Shown: positions 43,840-53,312 of the stretch, in pieces
How the letters are laid out: the number at the start of each line of letters is the position of its first letter
Position numbering within the stretch: position 1 is the first letter of the stretch
NCBI RefSeq assembly: GCF_005938105.1
Contig: NZ_VCPE01000009.1
Location: 1-64,000, forward strand
DNA from: Brucella haematophila
Lineage (GTDB): Bacteria > Pseudomonadota > Alphaproteobacteria > Rhizobiales > Rhizobiaceae
Length of the DNA: 64,000 nucleotides
Direction of reading: 5' to 3'
Notes under the pieces: model-generated
Databases searched by the model: none
The model's input: the letters and a program-made list of their open reading frames with translations, nothing else
What the model was told of the DNA's origin: nothing
Position numbers and translations under genes: made by a program

Positions 43840-45831
43840 ATGAGTGTCGAGATCGGCCATTTCGCGCTGGTGCTGGCGCTGGCTCTGTCGATTGTTCAGT
43901 CGGTCGTGCCGGTTATCGGTGCCCGCCGACGCGACACGCATCTCATGTCGGTGGCGGTGCCAACGGCGATTGCAGTCTTCGCGCTTGTCTGCCTGTCTTC
44001 AGCGGTTCTGGTTCACGCTTATGTCGTGTCGGATTTCTCTGTGCTGAATGTCGTCGAAAACTCGCATTCGCAAAAGCCGCTCCTCTACAAGATCACCGGC
44101 GTTTGGGGAAACCACGAAGGCTCCATGCTGTTGTGGGTGTTCATCCTGACGCTTTTCAGCGCGCTGGTCGCAGCATTTTCCGGCAATCTGCCTGAAACTT
44201 TGCGCGCCAATGTTCTGGCCGTTCAGGGCTGGATCGGCGTGGCCTTTCTGGCCTTCATCATCTTCACGTCGAACCCGTTTACGCGCATCCTTCCGGCTCC
44301 GATGGAAGGCGGCGATCTCAATCCGATCTTGCAGGATATCGGCCTCGCCATTCATCCGCCGCTGCTTTATCTCGGCTATGTCGGCTTTTCGGTCTGCTTC
44401 TCCTTTGCGGTTGCGGCACTTCTGGAAGGGCGTCTTGATGCGGCCTGGGCGCGCTGGGTGCGCCCGTGGACGCTGGTGGCATGGATGTTCCTCACCGGCG
44501 GTATCGCGATGGGTTCCTACTGGGCCTATTACGAGCTTGGCTGGGGCGGCTGGTGGTTCTGGGACCCGGTCGAAAACGCATCCTTCATGCCCTGGCTGGT
44601 TGGCACTGCCTTGCTGCATTCCGCACTGGTCATGGAAAAGCGCTCGGCGCTCAAAATCTGGACAGTCCTGCTGGCGATCCTGACTTTTTCGCTGTCGCTG
44701 CTCGGAACTTTCCTCGTGCGCTCCGGCGTACTGACCTCGGTACACAGTTTTGCGACCGATCCCGGTCGCGGGCTGTTCATTCTCGCTATTCTCGCCATTT
44801 TCATCGGTGGTTCTCTGTCGCTCTTCGCGCTTCGCGTGCAAAGCCTGACGGCAGGCGGCATTTTCCATCCGATCTCGCGGGAAGGGGCGCTGGTCTTCAA
44901 CAACCTGTTCCTGACCACTGCCGCCGCGACGGTTCTGATTGGCACGCTTTATCCGCTGCTGCTCGAAGTCATGACCGGCGAAAAGATTTCCGTCGGCGCA
45001 CCATTCTTCAACATGACATTCGGTCCGCTGATGATCCCGCTTTTGTGTGCGGTGCCGTTCGGTCCGCTTCTCGCATGGAAACGCGGCGATCTTTACGGCG
45101 TTTCCCAGCGTTTGATGACAGCTTTCGCTCTGGCGCTGGTGGCCGCCGGTATCGTGCTGTGGACCACTTCGGCAAAATCGTTACTGGCTGCTTGCGGCGT
45201 CGGTCTGGCTGCCTGGCTGATTTTCGGTAGCCTCACCGATCTGGTGCAGAAGGCCGGTATCGGCAAGGTTTCGGCAACGAAAGCACGGGCCCGTTTCAAG
45301 GGCCTGCCGCGCTCGGTGTTCGGAACGGCTCTGGCGCATATTGGCCTTGGCGTGACACTGCTCGGCATTGTCAGCGTGACGACCTTCGGCACCGAAAATG
45401 TGCTCATCATGCGTGCAGGCGACACGGTGAAGGTTCAGGATTACACATTGCGGTTCGAAGGGCTTCGGCCTTTGACCGGTCCGAACTTCACGGAGAATCG
45501 CGGCACGTTCACGCTGCTCGATTCCAGTGCGCGCGATCTTGGCCGGATAGAGCCATCCAAGCGCTTTTTCCCGGCGCGCCAGATGCCGACGACAGAATCG
45601 GGCATTCGCACGCTCTGGTTCAGTCAGGTCTATGTGGCGCTTGGCGACGAGCCGGGTGACGGTTCGGTGGTTGTCCGTATCTGGTGGAAGCCGCAGGTGA
45701 CGCTGATCTGGTATGGCGCATTGGTCATGATGCTGGGCGGCCTGTTTTCGCTCGCCGACCGCCGTTTGCGTGTCGGCGCACCTGCGTCCAAGCGCAAGGC
45801 CGCGCCGCAGGAAGCGGAGGCCGCAGCATGA
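43840..45831 (+). CDS. ccmF: Heme lyase subunit CcmF
   Basis: A 663-residue integral membrane protein with about 14-15 membrane helices. The WWD motif ([19 protein letters not shown]) binds heme, and conserved His residues flank it. ATG 43840 is chosen because GGGAG lies 7 nt upstream; a GTG nine codons earlier is in the same frame. It ligates heme to apocytochromes with CcmH and CcmI and overlaps ccmH by 4 nt. Confidence 0.95.
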   Translation: MSVEIGHFALVLALALSIVQSVVPVIGARRRDTHLMSVAVPTAIAVFALVCLSSAVLVHAYVVSDFSVLNVVENSHSQKPLLYKITGVWGNHEGSMLLWVFILTLFSALVAAFSGNLPETLRANVLAVQGWIGVAFLAFIIFTSNPFTRILPAPMEGGDLNPILQDIGLAIHPPLLYLGYVGFSVCFSFAVAALLEGRLDAAWARWVRPWTLVAWMFLTGGIAMGSYWAYYELGWGGWWFWDPVENASFMPWLVGTALLHSALVMEKRSALKIWTVLLAILTFSLSLLGTFLVRSGVLTSVHSFATDPGRGLFILAILAIFIGGSLSLFALRVQSLTAGGIFHPISREGALVFNNLFLTTAAATVLIGTLYPLLLEVMTGEKISVGAPFFNMTFGPLMIPLLCAVPFGPLLAWKRGDLYGVSQRLMTAFALALVAAGIVLWTTSAKSLLAACGVGLAAWLIFGSLTDLVQKAGIGKVSATKARARFKGLPRSVFGTALAHIGLGVTLLGIVSVTTFGTENVLIMRAGDTVKVQDYTLRFEGLRPLTGPNFTENRGTFTLLDSSARDLGRIEPSKRFFPARQMPTTESGIRTLWFSQVYVALGDEPGDGSVVVRIWWKPQVTLIWYGALVMMLGGLFSLADRRLRVGAPASKRKAAPQEAEAAA

Positions 45832-46304
45832 AGATGCGCAAACTCTTCGCCATGTGTGCCCTCGCTATTGCTCTGGTATTTCAGGGCACGGCAGCCTTTG
45901 CCGTCAATCCCGATGAGGTTCTGCCCGATCCGGCGCTTGAAAAGCGCGCCCGCACCATTTCCGGTGAGTTGCGCTGCATGGTCTGCCAGAACGAATCCAT
46001 CGATGATTCGAATGCGGAGCTTGCCCGCGACCTGCGTCTTCTTGTCCGAGATCGTTTGAAAACAGGCGATACGGACGCTCAGGTACTGGATTTTGTCGTC
46101 GCCCGTTATGGTGAGTTCGTGCTGTTGAAGCCACGCCTGTCGGCTCGTACTATATTGCTCTGGGGTTTCCCGGTTATCGTGCTTGTCATCGGTGCGGTTG
46201 CGCTTGTCTTCGCGTTTCGCGGGCGACGCAGGCTCGGCGAAGCAGCGCAGCCGCTTTCTGAAAGCGAAAAAGCCGAGCTCGCCCGTCTTCTGAATAATAA
46301 ATAG
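45828..46304 (+). CDS. ccmH: Cytochrome c maturation thiol protein CcmH
   Basis: The 158-residue protein has a signal peptide (about 1-25), the [11 protein letters not shown] redox motif (Cys50, Cys53) and a C-terminal membrane anchor (about 105-125). It reduces apocytochrome disulfides for heme attachment. The start lies in the ccmF stop (ATGA). A hairpin follows at 46318-46340, which closes the operon. Confidence 0.93.
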   Translation: MKMRKLFAMCALAIALVFQGTAAFAVNPDEVLPDPALEKRARTISGELRCMVCQNESIDDSNAELARDLRLLVRDRLKTGDTDAQVLDFVVARYGEFVLLKPRLSARTILLWGFPVIVLVIGAVALVFAFRGRRRLGEAAQPLSESEKAELARLLNNK

Positions 46305-46317
46305 TTATCTATATTTA

Positions 46318-46340
46318 CGAGCGATTTTCTTCCTCGCTCG
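46318..46340 (+). terminator. Hairpin after ccmH
   Basis: Perfect 7-bp arms, CGAGCGA (46318-46324) and TCGCTCG (46334-46340), start 13 nt after the ccmH stop. No T run follows. The remaining 46341-46482 holds another inverted repeat (GTAAGGTAG and CTATCTTAC) and must include the degP promoter. Confidence 0.5.
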
Positions 46341-46482
46341 CGGTGAACCTTACGAAACTTTCATCTTGCGGAAATTGAGCGGTAAGGTAGCTCTAACTAT
46401 CTTACGCTCTATAAAGGAATTACAGGGCCTCGTTTCCCAAGACGAGAGCGAAGGCCGGATTACCGCTCGTAAGGAGAAATAG

Positions 46483-48045
46483 ATGTCCAGAGCTAGCACT
46501 TCCCATTATCGCAAGAGCGTTGCAGCTGTCGCAGTTTGCGCTGCCCTTGCTGGCGCGTTCGTTGCGACTGGCCCGCTCGGCGCACTCAATGATGCCCGTG
46601 CAGAAGCCGTTCAGGTGACGCCGCCGCAGCAGACCGTCGGCTTCGCCGATCTGGTGGCAAAGGTACGTCCGGCTGTCGTCAGCGTGACCGTGAAGAAGAA
46701 TGTGCAGGAAGCAGACAATGGCGGCGGTGGCCAGAATTTCGGATCGCGCGGTTTCGACCAGCTTCCCGACGACCATCCGTTGAAGCGCTTCTTCCGTGAT
46801 TTCGGCATGGAACCGCCACGCGGCGATGCGCGTCCGGGTGCACGTCCTGATCGCGGTCCCGGCAAGCGTCCTGGCCGTCCGGGTCATGAACGCCCCTATG
46901 CACAGGGCTCCGGCTTCTTCATCTCTGAAGACGGTTATGTCGTCACCAACAACCACGTCGTTTCCGATGGTGACGCCTATAGCGTCGTGATGGATGACGG
47001 CACCGAACTCGACGCCAAGCTGATCGGTACCGATCCGCGCACCGACCTCGCCGTTCTGAAGGTCGATGATGCCAAGCGCAAGTTCACCTATGTCGCCTTC
47101 GGCGATGACAATCAGGTTCGCGTTGGCGACTGGGTTGTTGCAGTCGGCAATCCGTTCGGTCTCGGCGGCACGGTGACTTCGGGTATCGTTTCGGCCCGTG
47201 GCCGTGACATCGGCGCCGGTCCTTACGACGACTTCATCCAGATCGATGCGGCCGTCAACAAGGGCAATTCGGGTGGTCCCGCTTTCAACCTGTCCGGTCA
47301 GGTCGTTGGTATCAACACCGCTATCTTCTCGCCTTCGGGCGGCAGCGTCGGTATCGCCTTCGCAATCCCGTCGGGCACCGCGAAGCAGGTTGTTGATCAG
47401 CTCATCAAGAAGGGCTCGGTTGAACGCGGCTGGATCGGTGTACAGATACAGCCGGTGACGAAGGATATCGCCGCTTCGCTGGGTCTGGCCGAAGAAAAGG
47501 GTGCAATCGTCGCTTCGCCGCAGAAGGATGGTCCTGCAGCCAAGGCTGGCATTCAGTCCGGTGACGTGATCACCGCCGTGAATGGTGAGCCGGTTCAGGA
47601 TCCACGTGATCTGGCCCGTAAGGTTGCCGGTATCAATCCGGGCGAAAAGGCTGCACTCAGCGTCTGGCGCAAGAACAAGGCTGAAGAGATCAGCATCACC
47701 ATCGAAGCCATGCCGCAGGATCTCAAGCAGGCCGGTGGCGCGACTGATGAAGGCAAGAGTGGCCAGCAGAGCGAAACGCTCGACAGCTACGGCCTGACCG
47801 TCACGCCTTCGGAAGATGGAACCGGTGTTGTGGTCACTGACGTTGATCCTGATAGCGATGCCGCTGATCGCGGTGTGCGCTCCGGCGATGTCATCGTCAG
47901 CGTCAACAATCAGGTTGTGAAGACTGCCAAGGACATCAACAACGCCATTAGCGAAGCCTCCAAGTCGGGTCGCAAGGCTGTGCTGCTGCAACTGCAGAGC
48001 AACGATCAGAGCCGTTTCGTGGCCCTGCCGATCGATCAGGGTTGA
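46483..48045 (+). CDS. degP: DegP/HtrA periplasmic serine protease (Do family)
   Basis: This 520-residue periplasmic quality-control protease/chaperone has a signal peptide (about 1-38) and a trypsin-like domain with His158, Asp188 and Ser263 (GNSGGP). Two PDZ domains follow (about 310-400 and 430-510). The insertion rich in Arg/Pro/Gly at about 105-138 corresponds to the LA-loop region. AAGGAGAAA precedes the ATG. A terminator and a Bru-RS-like repeat follow; the next gene is a two-component pair, as in other Rhizobiales. Confidence 0.94.
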   Translation: MSRASTSHYRKSVAAVAVCAALAGAFVATGPLGALNDARAEAVQVTPPQQTVGFADLVAKVRPAVVSVTVKKNVQEADNGGGGQNFGSRGFDQLPDDHPLKRFFRDFGMEPPRGDARPGARPDRGPGKRPGRPGHERPYAQGSGFFISEDGYVVTNNHVVSDGDAYSVVMDDGTELDAKLIGTDPRTDLAVLKVDDAKRKFTYVAFGDDNQVRVGDWVVAVGNPFGLGGTVTSGIVSARGRDIGAGPYDDFIQIDAAVNKGNSGGPAFNLSGQVVGINTAIFSPSGGSVGIAFAIPSGTAKQVVDQLIKKGSVERGWIGVQIQPVTKDIAASLGLAEEKGAIVASPQKDGPAAKAGIQSGDVITAVNGEPVQDPRDLARKVAGINPGEKAALSVWRKNKAEEISITIEAMPQDLKQAGGATDEGKSGQQSETLDSYGLTVTPSEDGTGVVVTDVDPDSDAADRGVRSGDVIVSVNNQVVKTAKDINNAISEASKSGRKAVLLQLQSNDQSRFVALPIDQG

Positions 48046-48080
48046 TGACCGGCATCCGCGATAACCTTTGAAAGAATCAG

Positions 48081-48106
48081 ATGCCAGGCGGGTAACTGCC
48101 TGGCAT
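48081..48106 (+). terminator. Terminator of degP
   Basis: Perfect 9-bp arms, ATGCCAGGC (48081-48089) and GCCTGGCAT (48098-48106), lie 35 nt after the degP stop and are followed by CATCTT. Confidence 0.6.
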
Positions 48107-48112
48107 CATCTT

Positions 48113-48210
48113 AGAGCGCGTTTCGATCTGATTGTATCAGATCTGCGCTCTAAGTTTTTGTTTGCGCACATCTTATCCGAAAGCCGTCTTACACTTTTCG
48201 GGATGTGCTT
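48113..48210 (+). repeat. Bru-RS-like repeat between degP and a response regulator
   Basis: A full copy of about 98 bp: palindromic left end (AGAGCGC...GCGCTCT, 48113-48151) and the ACACTTTTCGGGATGTGCTT right end. It lies just 30 bp before the response regulator start, so it makes up much of that promoter region. Confidence 0.78.
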
Positions 48211-48240
48211 TATCTCCGAATGTAATTTATAAGTGACGCC

Positions 48241-48945
48241 ATGAAAATTCTCGTAATTGAAGATGACCGCGAAGCTGCTCGTTATCTGGAGAAAGCTTTC
48301 AGCGAAGCCGGACATTCGGCAGATATCGCCGGTGACGGCGAGACCGGCTATGCGCTGGCGGAAAACGGCACTTACGACGTGCTGGTCGTGGATCGCATGC
48401 TGCCGAAGCGCGACGGGCTTTCCGTTGTGGCTGGCCTGCGTGCCAAGGGCATGGAAACGCCGGTGCTGATTCTATCGGCGCTCGGCGAAGTGGATGATCG
48501 CGTGACGGGTCTGCGTGCCGGTGGCGACGACTATCTGACCAAGCCTTATGCGTTTTCGGAGCTTCTGGCGCGCGTGGAAGTGTTGCAGCGCCGTTCCAGC
48601 CCACGTGAGGCCGACACCATCTATCGCGTTGGCGATCTCGAACTTGATCGGCTTGCGCATACGGCGCGCCGTCAGGATGTTGACATCACGCTGCAACCGC
48701 GTGAATTCCGCCTGCTTGAATATCTCATGCGTCATGCCGGTCAGGTTGTGACCCGCACGATGCTGCTTGAAAATGTCTGGGATTATCACTTCGACCCCCA
48801 GACCAATGTGATCGACGTGCATATTTCGCGCTTGCGCTCCAAGATCGAAAAAGGTTTTGACGGCCCGCTGCTGCATACGGTGCGCGGCGCCGGCTACATG
48901 CTGAAGGCCGGGCGTACCAAACAGACCGCTGCCAAGGTGGACTGA
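48241..48945 (+). CDS. OmpR/PhoB-family response regulator
   Basis: The 234-residue regulator has a receiver domain (Asp51 in VLVVDRMLP; Lys100 in YLTKPY) and a C-terminal winged helix (about 130-225, NVIDVHISRLRSKIE). The sequence resembles CzcR/copper-type and other envelope-stress regulators. It overlaps the sensor gene by one base (TGATG). Its position between degP and glnE is conserved in rhizobia as I recall, so an envelope-stress role is plausible. Confidence 0.88.
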   Translation: MKILVIEDDREAARYLEKAFSEAGHSADIAGDGETGYALAENGTYDVLVVDRMLPKRDGLSVVAGLRAKGMETPVLILSALGEVDDRVTGLRAGGDDYLTKPYAFSELLARVEVLQRRSSPREADTIYRVGDLELDRLAHTARRQDVDITLQPREFRLLEYLMRHAGQVVTRTMLLENVWDYHFDPQTNVIDVHISRLRSKIEKGFDGPLLHTVRGAGYMLKAGRTKQTAAKVD

Positions 48946-50348
48946 TGGGCCGGTTTTCTGCGCTTATGCGCACCACGGCGGTGCGTCTGTCGGCTCTTTA
49001 TCTGCTTCTCTTTGTCGTCGGCGCTGTCGCTTTGGTCTTCTATATGACCAATCTGTCCGCTTCGATTCTCACTGCACAGACGCAACAGGCGCTGGGTGAA
49101 GAAGTGGCGAGCATTGGCAAAAGCTATGCGCGCGGCGGCATTCCGCAGCTTGTGCGCAGCATTGACTATCGTTCGCGCCAGCCGGGCGCTTATCTCTATC
49201 TGGTTGCCGATCCATCGGGGCGCATTCTGGCAGGCAATGTCGAAAGCGTAGAGCCCGGCGTGCTGGACACGGACGGCATTGTAGAGCGTGCCTTCGTCTA
49301 TAAGCGTTATGGTGAGCAGGGGACGGAAAGCGACCACCGCGCTGTCGCCGTGGTGATTGCTCTGCCGAATGGCATGCGTCTGCTGGTCGGGCGTGACCTT
49401 GGTGAGCCGGAGCGGTTCCGCGATATCATCCGCAGCTCGTTGATGCTGGCGCTTGGCATCATGGGTGCCGGTGCGCTGCTGATCTGGCTCTTTGTCGGAC
49501 GCCGCGCCTTGAAGCGCATCGATGACGTGTCCAAGGCTTCGCAGCGCATCATGGATGGCGACCTGACCGGGCGTCTGCCGGTGAACGGTTCCGGCGATGA
49601 ATTCGACCGTCTATCAGGTAATCTGAACGTGATGCTCGGGCGCATATTGGAGCTGAACGAAGGGCTGAAACAGGTTTCCGACAATATTGCCCATGACCTC
49701 AAGACGCCGCTCACGCGTCTGCGCAACCGTGCCGAAGAAGCTTTGGCTGGCAAGAAGGCCGGGCCGGAATATCGCGAGGCGCTCGAAGATATTATCAGCG
49801 AGTCGGATCAACTGATCCGCACTTTTAATGCGATTCTGATGATCTCCCGTCTGGAAGCCGGTTATTCGGCGGAAAACCTCGAAGATTTGCCCGTCGCGCC
49901 CATCGTGCGGGATGTGGCGGAAATGTATGAACCGGTTGCCGAAGATGCGAATGTAAAGCTGACGCTTGGTGTCTTGGACGAGGTGGTGCTGCATATCAAC
50001 CGCGAACTGGTTGGTCAGACGGTTTCCAATCTCGTCGACAATGCGATCAAATATGCCGGTGGCGAGGAGCGTGAGGCCAATGTGTCGCTCGCCATGGAGC
50101 GCGACGCCAACTGGGTACGGATCATCGTTGCCGATAACGGGCCGGGCATTCCGGAGGAAAAGCGTGAACAGGCAACCGAACGTTTCGTGCGTCTTGAGGA
50201 AAGCCGCACACAGCCGGGTTCCGGCCTCGGTTTGAGTCTTGCCAAGGCGGTCATGAAGTTGCACGGTGGCGCGCTTCGTCTTGAAAGCAACGAACCGGGA
50301 CTGCGTGCCGTTCTGGAGTTTCCGTTGCCGCATGGCGAGGTGAAATAG
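48945..50348 (+). CDS. Sensor histidine kinase partner
   Basis: The 467-residue kinase has two membrane segments (about 15-36 and 165-187), a periplasmic sensor domain, a HAMP domain (about 187-240), HisKA with His250 in IAHDLKTPLTRL and a C-terminal HATPase domain. AAGGTGG lies upstream of the ATG, which shares a base with the regulator's stop. It is an orthodox sensor for the preceding regulator. The next gene, glnE, follows after 19 nt, so co-transcription is possible. Confidence 0.88.
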   Translation: MGRFSALMRTTAVRLSALYLLLFVVGAVALVFYMTNLSASILTAQTQQALGEEVASIGKSYARGGIPQLVRSIDYRSRQPGAYLYLVADPSGRILAGNVESVEPGVLDTDGIVERAFVYKRYGEQGTESDHRAVAVVIALPNGMRLLVGRDLGEPERFRDIIRSSLMLALGIMGAGALLIWLFVGRRALKRIDDVSKASQRIMDGDLTGRLPVNGSGDEFDRLSGNLNVMLGRILELNEGLKQVSDNIAHDLKTPLTRLRNRAEEALAGKKAGPEYREALEDIISESDQLIRTFNAILMISRLEAGYSAENLEDLPVAPIVRDVAEMYEPVAEDANVKLTLGVLDEVVLHINRELVGQTVSNLVDNAIKYAGGEEREANVSLAMERDANWVRIIVADNGPGIPEEKREQATERFVRLEESRTQPGSGLGLSLAKAVMKLHGGALRLESNEPGLRAVLEFPLPHGEVK

Positions 50349-50367
50349 CAAAATGTAAGAGGGGATC

Positions 50368-53310
50368 ATGGCGGCTGACGATACAAAGGAACTGTTTTTC
50401 GAGAGAGACCTTTGTGCGCTGACGCCGCTCGATCCTGATCGGGCGCGATCCTTTCTTGATGACCTGATAGAACGGTCCCGTGAGGACGAGCTGCCAGATG
50501 TCGCCGCTCTGCTGGAAAAGAAGAAGGCTTCGGCTTTCCTGTCGGCTGTGCTTGATCTGTCGCCGTTCATTCGTGAAGCGCTGACCCGGCACCCCTCTAT
50601 TCTGAGCCGCATTGTTTCTGCTTCGCCTGAAACCGCGTTGCACGATATTCTCGCAACGGTTTCGCTCTGCGGTATGGAGGAGGGCGCGAGCGAAGCTTCG
50701 TTGATGACCGATCTGCGCCGCTTCAAACGCGAAGCGCATGTGCTGATCGCGCTTTGCGATCTGGCCCAAATTTTCAATACGGAAGCCACCACCGGCTGGC
50801 TGACCGATCTGGCTGAAGCCTGCACCGGCGCTGCCGTCCGCTTTTTGCTGCGCGATGCGGATGCTGCGGGAAAAATCAATCTGCCCGACCGCAACAAGCC
50901 CGACAAAGATTCCGGCTGGATCGTGCTGGGCATGGGCAAGTTCGGCGCACGCGAACTGAACTATTCCTCCGATATCGACCTGATCGTCTTCATCGACGAA
51001 ACCAAACCGGCCATCGGCGATCCGTATGAGTGCGTTGACACGTTTTCGCGCCTGACGCGGCGTCTTGTTCGTATCCTTCAGGATCGCACGGCGGACGGTT
51101 ATGTCTTCCGCGTCGATCTTCGCTTGCGTCCTGATCCGGGGTCGACACCGCTTGCGATTCCTGTTGGCGCCGCGCTGCATTATTACGAAGGGCGCGGCCA
51201 GAACTGGGAGCGCGCCGCCATGATCAAGGCGCGACCCGTCGCCGGTGATCGTGCGTCCGGTCGTCAGGTGCTGGCCGAGCTTTCCCCTTATGTCTGGCGC
51301 AAATATCTCGATTATGCGGCGATTGCCGATGTTCATTCGATCAAGCGCCAAATCCACGCCCATAAGGGCCATGGCGACATTGCCGTTCGCGGGCACAATG
51401 TGAAGCTCGGTCGCGGCGGTATCCGCGAGATCGAGTTCTTCGTCCAGACGCAGCAGCTGATCGCTGGCGGACGCTTTCCGGAACTGCGCGGCAATCAGAC
51501 CGTGCCGATGCTGGGCCAGTTGGCGGAGCGCGGCTGGATCACGGAAAAAGCACGCGATGCGCTGGCCAAGGAATATTACTTCCTGCGCGATGTAGAACAC
51601 CGCATCCAGATGATTGCCGACGAACAGACCCATATTCTTCCTGAAGACGATGAAGGCTTTGCCCGTGTCGCCCATATGATGGGCTATGCCGATCCGGCGC
51701 AGTTCTCTGAGGTTTTCCTCGACGCGCTCAAGATTGTTGAAAAGCACTATGCGGCTCTGTTCGAGCAGGCGCCGGAACTCGGCACCTCGACGGGCAATCT
51801 CGTCTTTACCGGCGATGTGGATGATCCGGGTACGCTGGAGACGCTCGCCGCCATGGGCTATGAGCGCCCAAGCGACATCTGCCGTGTCATCCGCACCTGG
51901 CATTTTGGGCGCTATCGCGCCACCCAGTCGGCGGAAGCGCGCGAGCGCTTGACCGAACTGACACCTGCGCTCCTCAACGCCTTTGCCGAGACCAAGCGCG
52001 CCGACGAGTCGCTGTTGCGGTTCGACAGTTTTCTGCAAGGCTTGCCTGCGGGCATCCAGCTTTTCAGCCTGCTTCAATCCAATCCGCGCCTGCTCAATCT
52101 GCTTGTGATGATCATGAGCGCTGCGCCACGGCTGGCCGAAATCATCACGCGCAATCCGCATGTTTTCGATGGTCTGCTTGACCCTGCAATCTTTTCAGAG
52201 ATGCCGACCCGCTCCTATCTGGAAGAACGGCTGCGCGTGTTTCTCGGAGCCGCGACCGACTACGAGGAAGTGCTGGATCGGCTGCGCATCTTTGCGGCAG
52301 AGCATCGTTTCCTCATCGGCATTCGCCTGCTGACAAGCGCGATTGACGGCGTCCGCGCCGGGCGCGCTTTTTCCGATCTGGCTGAGCTGATGATCGGCAA
52401 GGCGTTTGAGGCCGTGGAAGCCGAATTGCAGCGTCGCCACGGCAAAGTCAAAGGCGCTAAATCGGCGCTGTTGGCCATGGGCAAGCTCGGCAGTCGTGAA
52501 CTGACCGCCGGTTCTGATGTCGATCTGATCCTGCTTTATGATCACGACACGGATGCCGATGAATCAGACGGTGAAAAGCCGCTTGCTCCGTCGCAATATT
52601 ATATTCGCCTCACACAACGCCTGATCGCCGCGCTGTCCGCGCCGACGGCGGAAGGTGTGCTTTATGAAGTCGACATGCGTCTGCGCCCCTCGGGAAACAA
52701 GGGGCCTGTCGCAACCCATATCGAATCCTTCGGCAAGTATCAGCGGACCGAGGCTTGGACCTGGGAGCATATGGCGCTTACGCGGGCACGCCCGATCCAT
52801 GGCGACGAGAGCTTTATTACGCATATCACGGCGGAGATCGACGAGGTGCTGTCAGCACCGCGTGACGTGAAGAAGATCGCCAAGGACGTGCGCGAAATGC
52901 GCGACCTGATCTATCAGGAAAAGCCGCCGCGTGATGACTGGGATTTCAAGCTGAAGCCCGGCGGCATTGTCGATCTGGAATTCATCGCGCAATTCGCGGT
53001 TCTGGTTGGGAAAGTTACCAAGAAGCCACGCCCGCTTGGAACGGAAGAGGTTCTTGGCTCGCTGGATCCGGCCTATGCCGAACCTGCCCTTGCCGATAGT
53101 CTGGTCGAAGCGCATCGGCTTTACACGAATTTGAGCCAGACTATTCGCTTATGCCTTGGAAGCGATGCGCCGCGAGACGAGTTCATTCCGGGTATGATCG
53201 ATCTTCTCTGCCGCGCCGCCGATATGCCGGATATCAAGCGCGTCGAACATCATCTGACCGAACTGGCGAAGGACGTCCGCGCAAGCTTTGAGAAACTGGT
53301 CAGCGTCTAA
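50368..53310 (+). CDS. glnE: Bifunctional glutamine synthetase adenylyltransferase/deadenylylase GlnE
   Basis: At 980 residues this is full-length GlnE, which adds or removes AMP from glutamine synthetase in response to PII and glutamine. Both nucleotidyltransferase halves are intact: the N-terminal deadenylylase has GMGKFGARELNYSSDIDLIVF (about 189-209) and the C-terminal adenylylase has AMGKLGSRELTAGSDVDLILLYD (about 705-727). Each has the paired Asp metal ligands. GGGGATC lies upstream of the ATG. The stop is 2 nt from that of the convergent kinase gene. Confidence 0.96.
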   Translation: MAADDTKELFFERDLCALTPLDPDRARSFLDDLIERSREDELPDVAALLEKKKASAFLSAVLDLSPFIREALTRHPSILSRIVSASPETALHDILATVSLCGMEEGASEASLMTDLRRFKREAHVLIALCDLAQIFNTEATTGWLTDLAEACTGAAVRFLLRDADAAGKINLPDRNKPDKDSGWIVLGMGKFGARELNYSSDIDLIVFIDETKPAIGDPYECVDTFSRLTRRLVRILQDRTADGYVFRVDLRLRPDPGSTPLAIPVGAALHYYEGRGQNWERAAMIKARPVAGDRASGRQVLAELSPYVWRKYLDYAAIADVHSIKRQIHAHKGHGDIAVRGHNVKLGRGGIREIEFFVQTQQLIAGGRFPELRGNQTVPMLGQLAERGWITEKARDALAKEYYFLRDVEHRIQMIADEQTHILPEDDEGFARVAHMMGYADPAQFSEVFLDALKIVEKHYAALFEQAPELGTSTGNLVFTGDVDDPGTLETLAAMGYERPSDICRVIRTWHFGRYRATQSAEARERLTELTPALLNAFAETKRADESLLRFDSFLQGLPAGIQLFSLLQSNPRLLNLLVMIMSAAPRLAEIITRNPHVFDGLLDPAIFSEMPTRSYLEERLRVFLGAATDYEEVLDRLRIFAAEHRFLIGIRLLTSAIDGVRAGRAFSDLAELMIGKAFEAVEAELQRRHGKVKGAKSALLAMGKLGSRELTAGSDVDLILLYDHDTDADESDGEKPLAPSQYYIRLTQRLIAALSAPTAEGVLYEVDMRLRPSGNKGPVATHIESFGKYQRTEAWTWEHMALTRARPIHGDESFITHITAEIDEVLSAPRDVKKIAKDVREMRDLIYQEKPPRDDWDFKLKPGGIVDLEFIAQFAVLVGKVTKKPRPLGTEEVLGSLDPAYAEPALADSLVEAHRLYTNLSQTIRLCLGSDAPRDEFIPGMIDLLCRAADMPDIKRVEHHLTELAKDVRASFEKLVSV

Positions 53311-53312
53311 AT

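Noticed and set aside
46420-47991. 523-codon open frame on the minus strand opposite degP
   Set aside because: It mirrors the codon periodicity of degP, whose catalytic triad and PDZ domains are clear. It has no family motif or ribosome binding site.
50251-52161. 636-codon open frame on the minus strand opposite glnE
   Set aside because: GlnE's paired nucleotidyltransferase motifs are on the plus strand; the opposite frame is His/Arg/Gln-rich without domains, as shadows in GC-rich DNA are.
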